Shown here: in pieces, positions 57,960-64,000 of the stretch | Layout: every line of letters starts with the position of its first letter | How positions within the stretch are numbered: the stretch's first letter is position 1 | Assembly (NCBI GenBank): GCA_951230915.1 | Contig: OX579635.1 | Location: 41,602,001 to 41,666,000, forward strand | Length of the DNA stretch: 64,000 nt | Direction of reading: 5' to 3' | From: Antitrichia curtipendula | Lineage: Eukaryota; Streptophyta; Bryopsida; Hypnales; Leucodontaceae | Translations under genes and position numbers: made by a program | The notes under the pieces: generated by a model | What the model was told of the DNA's origin: nothing | What the model saw: the letters and a program-made list of their open reading frames with translations, nothing else | Database searches by the model: none

Positions 57960-58480
57960 TCAACCCGTCCCCCCGAATCCAGACCGTCCAGCGTGTGGGA
58001 CGGCTTTGGAATGGACGACCGATCCATCCACAGAGGTTCGGCACAGGGTTGGAACACTGTCATCGGGTTTGGGGCGCCGTTGACAGGTTCGAAAAATCAT
58101 TACACCGCCGCCCGATAGTTCAACGGACGACCTTTCCGTCCACTCGACGAGGTGCCCGTCACCTCGACGGCTTGGATCTAAGAGGACGAGCTTTCCGTCC
58201 CCTCGACAGCTTGGATCTGGTCCTGGACGGCCTTTCCGTCCCCTCGATGGGCTTTTTGTCCCCTCGACGGCCTGGATCTAGTCTTGGACGGCCTTTCCGT
58301 CCCCTCGACGGCCTACCCGTCTCTTGGACGGAAAGGCCGTCCAAGAAGACGGGTTGCCCATCTCCTTGACAGCCTGTCCCTAGTCGGGAATGGCCTGCCC
58401 ATCCTCTCGACGGCTTGTTCGTGGTCTGGGACGGCCTACCCATCCTCTTGACGGCCTGCCGAAGGTCCTGGACGGCCCTT
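57960..58480 (+). repeat. GACGGCC-type GC-rich array before the family A copy
   Basis: Units such as GACGGCCTTTCCGTCCCCTC and GACGGCCTGGATCTAGTC repeat with 20-40 bp spacing. The motif differs from GTCCGCGCCC but holds the same position relative to the gene as in the first A/B pair. Confidence 0.8.
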
Positions 58481-58489
58481 CAGAATTTT

Positions 58490-59089
58490 ATTTTTTATTT
58501 TTTTGAAAATTGATTTTTATTCGAAGTTTCGACAAAATCACATCAAATTGAAAATTAATTTTCAAATTTTCAAATTTTCAAATTTTCACCTTGTGTATAT
58601 ATCACAAGGACAATGACATTAGAATCCATCATAGTGTAAACTTAATTTCCATTTCATGATATATTTAGAATGTACTCAATGTAGTAGACATTAAAAACAT
58701 ATTCAAAGTTCAAATTGCAATAATGAAATTTCAATTTAGGCTTGTGTTGGGGGATTTTACATAAAATAGGAACTAGAGAAAATGAACTTTTGTTTGATAG
58801 TTAGACTCAAACTCATAAAATATCAATTTTGGGGAGAAATTTCAGATTTAGAGTAAGGAGCAACAACTTCCCAAAATACACTAAAGTAGCATATTTTTAT
58901 TTTTTTATTTTTACTAAACTCTAAATTACGTGGAGGCAAATATTGAAAAGACTACAAAATCAATTAGATACACTTTGTAACTCAACATGGAAGGTCCCAA
59001 AAAAATGAAATGAACGCTTCCAAATTCTTTCCATCTCATTGAAGTGATTGAACTGCCATCAAATTGGCACTAAATGATGCCGTTGGGCG
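58490..59089. other. AT-rich, no gene
   Basis: This is low-complexity AT-rich sequence. A short AAATTTTCAAATTTTCAAAT run lies near 58565. Confidence 0.5.
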
Positions 59090-59335
59090 TTCAGAGGTTG
59101 AAGTTTATTGTAAATATCTTGCAATCTACAGTTCTACATAGGCAAAGTTTTTGAAATTTCTTCCGGTCAATTGAATACTAGTCTAGTACTCTAGTATGAG
59201 ATCTTATATACTACAAGTAGATGTGCACCTTAAAGGCCTAAACACATTCATTTTGTTTTTTTTAATTTTGTGCTAAAGAAATGGCAATTTATTTCAAATT
59301 TAGGATGGAAAAGAGGCCTTGGAACTTTAGTCAGT
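59090..59335 (+). mobile_element. Remnant of the TTAA MITE, right end
   Basis: AATATCTTGCAATCTAC, CAAAGTTT(T/C)TGAAATTTCTTCC and GGCCTTGGAACTTTAG follow the right third of the 13830 copy. The terminus is degenerate. Confidence 0.6.
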
Positions 59336-60834
59336 TTAGTGGCTAACATACGGTACTACATAAGCAATTAATAAACAATCCATAAGAAAAACTATAGTAA
59401 TTCACTGCTAGTTGCATTATAATTTAGAAGCCATAAAAAAAATATAGAGACCACAAAAATGTCAAGTTCATGTACTCAATGTTGCATTTCGATTTTGAGA
59501 AAAAAAAAAAAAAGGCAAATGTCATATGTTACTGTTTTAGAGTTTCCCTTTCTGTGGAAGACTACATGGAACATTAGAATCCATTCGTCCCTTTTTTTCC
59601 TTTATCTTACAGACTTACACCAATCCTCTCTTATTTGCTATAGTTACATAAACTTAAACATCAAATACTCTTAAAATTGCAACAGTGAAGAGGGTTTAGG
59701 GTTTAGGGTTTAGGATATAGGCCTATAGGGTTTACTTCAAAACCTAGGTTGGACCGGAAACTACGGAACATGTCCTTCATTTTTTTAGTTGGCATTACAA
59801 GTGCAAAACTTGATCGAGATGTAGTCTTTGAAGTTTGAATTGGAAAAAAATAGATTAATGATTTAAATTCAAAGTTTTATAAAAACATATTGAAGACACC
59901 AAAAAACGGCATAACAATATCTTTGAAAGGTAAAACATTCTTAAGTATAGATGTATAGGGCTACACTTTTTTTATGTAATGTATGAATGGAAAGAAGAAA
60001 CAATGTTTTACATGAATCAATGATATGCGTATGACATATGTTGTTTAGGAGGTCTTTCACTTATTTCATAATTAACCATTTCAGAGTTTTTATCTTACTT
60101 CCTTTAACTGGAGCATTTAGAGGGTGGTTTTTGTCTTGGTCTTTGTATATTTGATCCGGGCTTAGTAAGTTATTGAATGTTTGTACGTTTGAGACTTTGA
60201 GTTGAGTATACTAGTGTAGGCAGGGTTTAAAATTCAACAAAATACTAAATTGTCAGGTAAACTTACATGCAGGGAAGGATGGAATCAACATACAATAATC
60301 CCAAAAGTGAAATTGTTCTACATATAATTGATAAAATTCATTTGAATTCAAATTTGAGCCCTACAGAATATAAATTATTTTAAGGGATTGCGAGATTCTG
60401 GGATGTTTGTAATTAAAACATTGCCCAATGCCAACGACTTTCATGAAAATGGGTGCAATTAGAATGAATCAAATGTTAACATGAACATCCAAATAGAACA
60501 TTTTAGAACCGACATTAAGAAGTTTTCAATTTGACCTTCTATGATTTTTTTCTATGTTTCTCCCATTATTTACGTGCAACAAAATAGAATTCTATTCTAA
60601 ATGAGCAGTAAACCTCGTTTTGAGCATTTGAATGTCATCCCTGGTATTTATTTGTCCTCTAATTGAAACAAATGTGAACATTAAGTTAGCACTCCTAAAC
60701 TACCCGCCACCGTAGACTAATGCCCGATTCAGAGGAAGGACACCTCTCCTGACAAGTCCGAGAGTGCCAAACCACATAAATGAAAAATTCTCCGAACAAG
60801 GATTAGAAATGAATTACACTCGGCCAGCATTGTT
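59336..60834. other. AT-rich intergenic region between the second A and B genes
   Basis: Apart from the telomere-like tract, nothing is recognised. Confidence 0.5.
59691..59714 (+). repeat. Interstitial TTTAGGG telomere-like tract
   Basis: About three units of GGGTTTA in tandem, the plant-type telomere motif. It is too short to mark a chromosome end. Confidence 0.75.
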
Positions 60835-61020
60835 TTGAACGGCCCGCTCGACGACCTTCCCGTCCTCTCGATGGCCAGTCCGCAGGCTGGACGGTCTCCT
60901 CCCCTGGACGGCCTTCCCGTCCTCTTGACGGCCAGTCCTCGGGCTGGACGGCTTGTCCCCCTAGACGGCCTTCGCGTCCTCTGGACGCTCTGTTCGGCCT
61001 CTCGACAGCCTCTCCGTCAA
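60835..61020 (+). repeat. GACGGCC-type array before the family B copy
   Basis: Units such as GACGGCCTTCCCGTCCTCTC and CTCGGGCTGGACGGCTTGTC end about 215 bp before ATG 61237. The same motif class is used before the family A copy at 57703. Confidence 0.8.
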
Positions 61021-61236
61021 CGTGAAATGGGTATGTAAGATAGTTTTTAGGGTACTCTCGCCATAGTCTCTCTTGCTCTGACGGTGCTCTCTTGTCTTGG
61101 ATTGGTTGCAGTCCTTGCTTGCGAGCGCGGGTGCTGGGTAGAGGCTGGTTTGAGGAATAAGGGGGGCGGTTTTTCACTTTGTAGAAGCCGAATTCCTAAT
61201 TCCTTTCATTTTGATTATTTGTTATTTGTTACTGTC

Positions 61237-62511
61237 ATGATGGTTGATTGCGATTTCTCGAAGAGAAAGGTTGATGATTGGTGGACAAGTGTTGAAGATG
61301 CACTGATTATAGACCCGGATGCAGAATCACTAGAGCCCGTTTCAGAGGCCGTAATTGCAGAAGGGTCCGGAGCTGTTGTGGGGGGTAGAGAGTCTTCGAA
61401 GGGGAAAAAACAAAAACGAAGGAAGCACAAGGCTACAAATCCAGAGAAGTGGCTTAGCAAGGGTGCAACGCGAAAATTACATGAAGTGGCATTGTCAATT
61501 TTTGAGCAGTATTCGATTTTGCAGTTGAACACAACATACGTCTCACATGGATTACAGGGAGTAGATGTCATTAAACAAAAGTTCCACCACATGTTCTGGA
61601 CAACAATGAGCGCGGATGAGTGGCATGAAGACCGCACAAAAGAATGCTTCAATCATTGGTTGGAGTCACAAGTGCAAACGTGTATCTTCAACCTTGTCCA
61701 AGTTGCAGAAACAACATCCGTTCCGCTCCGTGGTTTCAACGAAGTCAAAATTTGGCCTTTGGTCAACAAGCTGCAGGAGGAGTGGTTTTCCTAGAAAGAG
61801 GAGTAGTGGTGGTTCCTTTGTCTGGCCATAGCAAACAAGGGGGGCATGGGAGGGGTGCACAAAGTATGTGTTCAAAATTCAAAACATATTCCCGAGAATA
61901 TGGAATTAGCTGGGAAGTCAGCCTTATGCGTGGATGAATTGAAGAAGTCGAGGGAGAAGTTGTCTATCGAGGCATTGGTATATCCATGCAAGCATCCAAG
62001 GGTCATCAAATTCTTTGCTATAAATGACATGACCATGGAGTGTTATTTGCAATGGTGGAATGGCGGTACTCTCGGCGCCATGTTTACCCTTGATGAGAAG
62101 AACCGAGATCCAAATGAAATTGGAGAGGTGGCTTACGATGCAACTCCACAAACAATGCAAGCCATGAAACGACTCATGGCATATAGACGCAAGCGCACTG
62201 AACTTGCGTGGGTAATGATTTGCATTGTAGGTGCAGTGCAACAATGCTCTGTATTGCACAACGACATCACACCAGAGAACATTATGCTTCACTTTCCGAA
62301 TGATGATGGAAGAACTGTGTGGATTAGGGAATGGGTAGCTGCATCAACGAAGAAACCCTTTCTCTTTACCAATTCAATTGTCCAAGGAAGTTGCAGGCAA
62401 CTCGAGCGCAACGTTGGTGGGTGGCTCCTGAGTTGATGTACTTGACTGGAGAGACAGGAACTTCATCATCTCCTATTCGTAGGATTAAGCCACTGTTGTA
62501 GCACAAGGAAG
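61237..62511 (+). pseudogene. Family B copy: helical N-terminal domain plus kinase-like domain
   Basis: From ATG 61237 (a second ATG follows directly) one frame runs through two TAGs (61792 and about 61807) to 62436, then changes frame near 62405 and reaches WWVAPELMYLTGETG before a TAG near 62509. The N-terminal ~185 codons have an acidic start, a basic cluster (KKQKRRKHK) and a helical block, as in the 8310 copy. The kinase part shows a glycine loop (GGMGGVHKV), MELAGK, a WWNGGTLG hinge region also present in the other copy (WWNGGSL), HNDITPENIMLHF, and REW where DFG is expected. The C-lobe after APE is missing, so the copy is 3'-truncated. Confidence 0.78.
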
Positions 62512-64000
62512 CACAAATCCTACCTTTAGGTGTTTTAAACGACAAAACACCCAAGATAACCCGTGTATCATTCCCAAAGGACTTTAACTGCAGATTCCTC
62601 AAAATTACCAGAATGGGATTCGGAAACACAAACCAAGACAAAGAGGATCCGGAACGGAAATCCGAAAACACCCTCTTTGACACCCGTACTCCAAAATTAC
62701 TGTATCTTCTGTTTCATACCACTTTACTAGACATGGAGGAGTGTCATCATCCTGTGCCTCTCCTTGTCTATAGTAACCATTTATTTCCCCGGGATGCGGA
62801 TGCGGAACCGGAAGGAGTGTCCAAGTCCTGTTTTTTTTCCAAATCCGGATCTGTACCCTGGACTATTAGTAACCGAAAGTAGAAGTTTAACCTTTTATCC
62901 GGAGGGTTCCGCTCTTAAATTTAGGAAGGAAGCGTAAATCCTACCCCTCAATGGATTATAGTGACTGAAGTCTCACTAAAAAAAAACATAAAACAAACAC
63001 AAAACAAACACCAAAGCTTGGATGCGGATTCTTCCTCACAACTGGTTTGAACATCACTCCCCACCAGTAGGTCACTCAGGAAACCTCCAGCTTCCTCTCT
63101 TACTACAACGACAGACTTATCCAGACAGAATTCCAAGAGTCGGATTTTTGGTACTTTGATAACTAGGGGATCCTGACAATCTTCCTGTTCCTCTCTTCCG
63201 GATTCAGCAGGACCTCTCAGACGTCAGCCAGTGCTCACCTCCACTCTCGGAAGATTTACCCAACCTAAGAATGGCTATCCTGCTCAGAAGACACCCAAGG
63301 AACTTCAACAACCAGAATTTATCCTAGTACACAATAGATTTACCAACCAAATTCAAAAACTCTCAGAACCGGATCCAGACAGAATCCGGGGGTAACTCCT
63401 CCTCTTCAACTCCTTGAAATCAAGTTACTTGAACTAATAGTGGACAAAACACTACCCCTCCTCTCAACACGAAATTCAGACTTTACAGACGAAACCCATG
63501 GAGTAGAAGCTCAAGCTTTCTTTGCAAAAAATTGACATTAAGGAAAAACAAGAGTACAAACTGCCCAGAGTTGGAACTAACTCCCAACCCCTAAATACCA
63601 AACGAAAGGGAAACTCTAAAGGTCCCCAGAAATCCAAAAACAGGACCAAAGAATGACACGCGTCATTCCCTATCCACTAACCGTTGTCTTTCCTATTGTC
63701 CTCCTTTTTCTGAAAAAAGTGGATCTCAGATCCGAAATTCCCGGAAAAGAGGAAGTCTAGGTGCATCCTCTTAGAAAGCACCTCACAAGTTGCTTTCTAC
63801 CTATCAAAAATTTGAGTTTTTGATTTAACCAAGCTAGGGTTAACTCAAGAAACTTCCTAACTACTTCCTAGCACGTTTCGAAGAAGGTTCCTCCTGCTTG
63901 ATTGATCCTTTCCGAAATGGCTGCTTCCTGCTAGTTGACGGACTCTCTGCAATCGCCGACTTTCCATTTGCTGGTGTTGAAGGTTTACCTTTGAATTTTG
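62512..64000. other. Unassigned sequence replacing the end of the family B gene
   Basis: The composition changes here. There are short repeated phrases (GGAAGCACAAATCCTACC near 62502 and GGAAGCGTAAATCCTACC near 62928) and CCGGAT-rich stretches. It may be part of a retroelement cut by the window end. I recognise no coding domain. Confidence 0.4.

Overview
This is nuclear DNA from a green plant or close streptophyte relative. The support is spliced genes with GT-AG introns, plant-type hAT transposases (one with a DUF659 core), a tRNA-Val-like fragment, a short TTTAGGG telomere-type tract near 59.69 kb, and very high repeat content. I cannot name the species. I see no ordinary housekeeping gene. 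Almost everything that can be read belongs to nested transposable elements or to gene families that travel with them.

Outer layer. A small TTAA-flanked repeat is split into a left half (about 5527-5847) and a right half (54879-55188). Between the halves sits an element of about 49 kb (5848-54870). Its ends share the 13-bp inverted repeat CAGGGTTGTCACA, its subterminal GTCCGCGCCC-type repeats are inverted at the two ends, and it is flanked by the identical 8-bp duplication ATATTTTC. It is a giant hAT element. Its own transposase (BED finger, DUF659, hAT dimerisation) lies at the right end. Its cargo is a divergent gene pair at the left (kinase-like family B, minus strand, 6725-8310; coiled-coil/RING-H2 family A, plus strand, 10540-12906) and a second family A gene (34430-35506, minus) head to head with the transposase. 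Its middle holds a ~61-bp satellite.

Inner layers. Several elements inserted into the giant hAT: a TTAA-flanked MITE (13830-14763), a TG...CA element with 5-bp duplication GAGTG inside the satellite (19394-23482), a second hAT with 8-bp duplication GTCCGCGC inside a GTCC array (25863-32827), and a 15.46-kb element (36327-51789) with 29-bp terminal inverted repeats and a perfect 10-bp duplication, inserted in the BED-finger codons of the hAT transposase. Removing this last insertion in silico restores the BED-finger frame. It carries a Mutator-like transposase with a WRKY/GCM1-like zinc cluster and, divergently, an 11-exon gene joining a ParB-like domain to a beta-class DNA amino-methyltransferase domain. 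That is a prokaryote/phage-type architecture on a eukaryotic transposon and is the most striking content here.

Flanks. To the right, a second divergent A/B pair (A 55534-57703 minus; B 61237-62511 plus) again has a short-period GC-rich array before each start, so the A/B pair looks like a recurring cassette. To the left is a 5' fragment of another hAT copy (3456-3796). Most copies are decayed, mainly by in-frame stops of the kind produced by C-to-T change, with fewer frameshifts. The intact exception is the 358-codon family A gene at 34430-35506.
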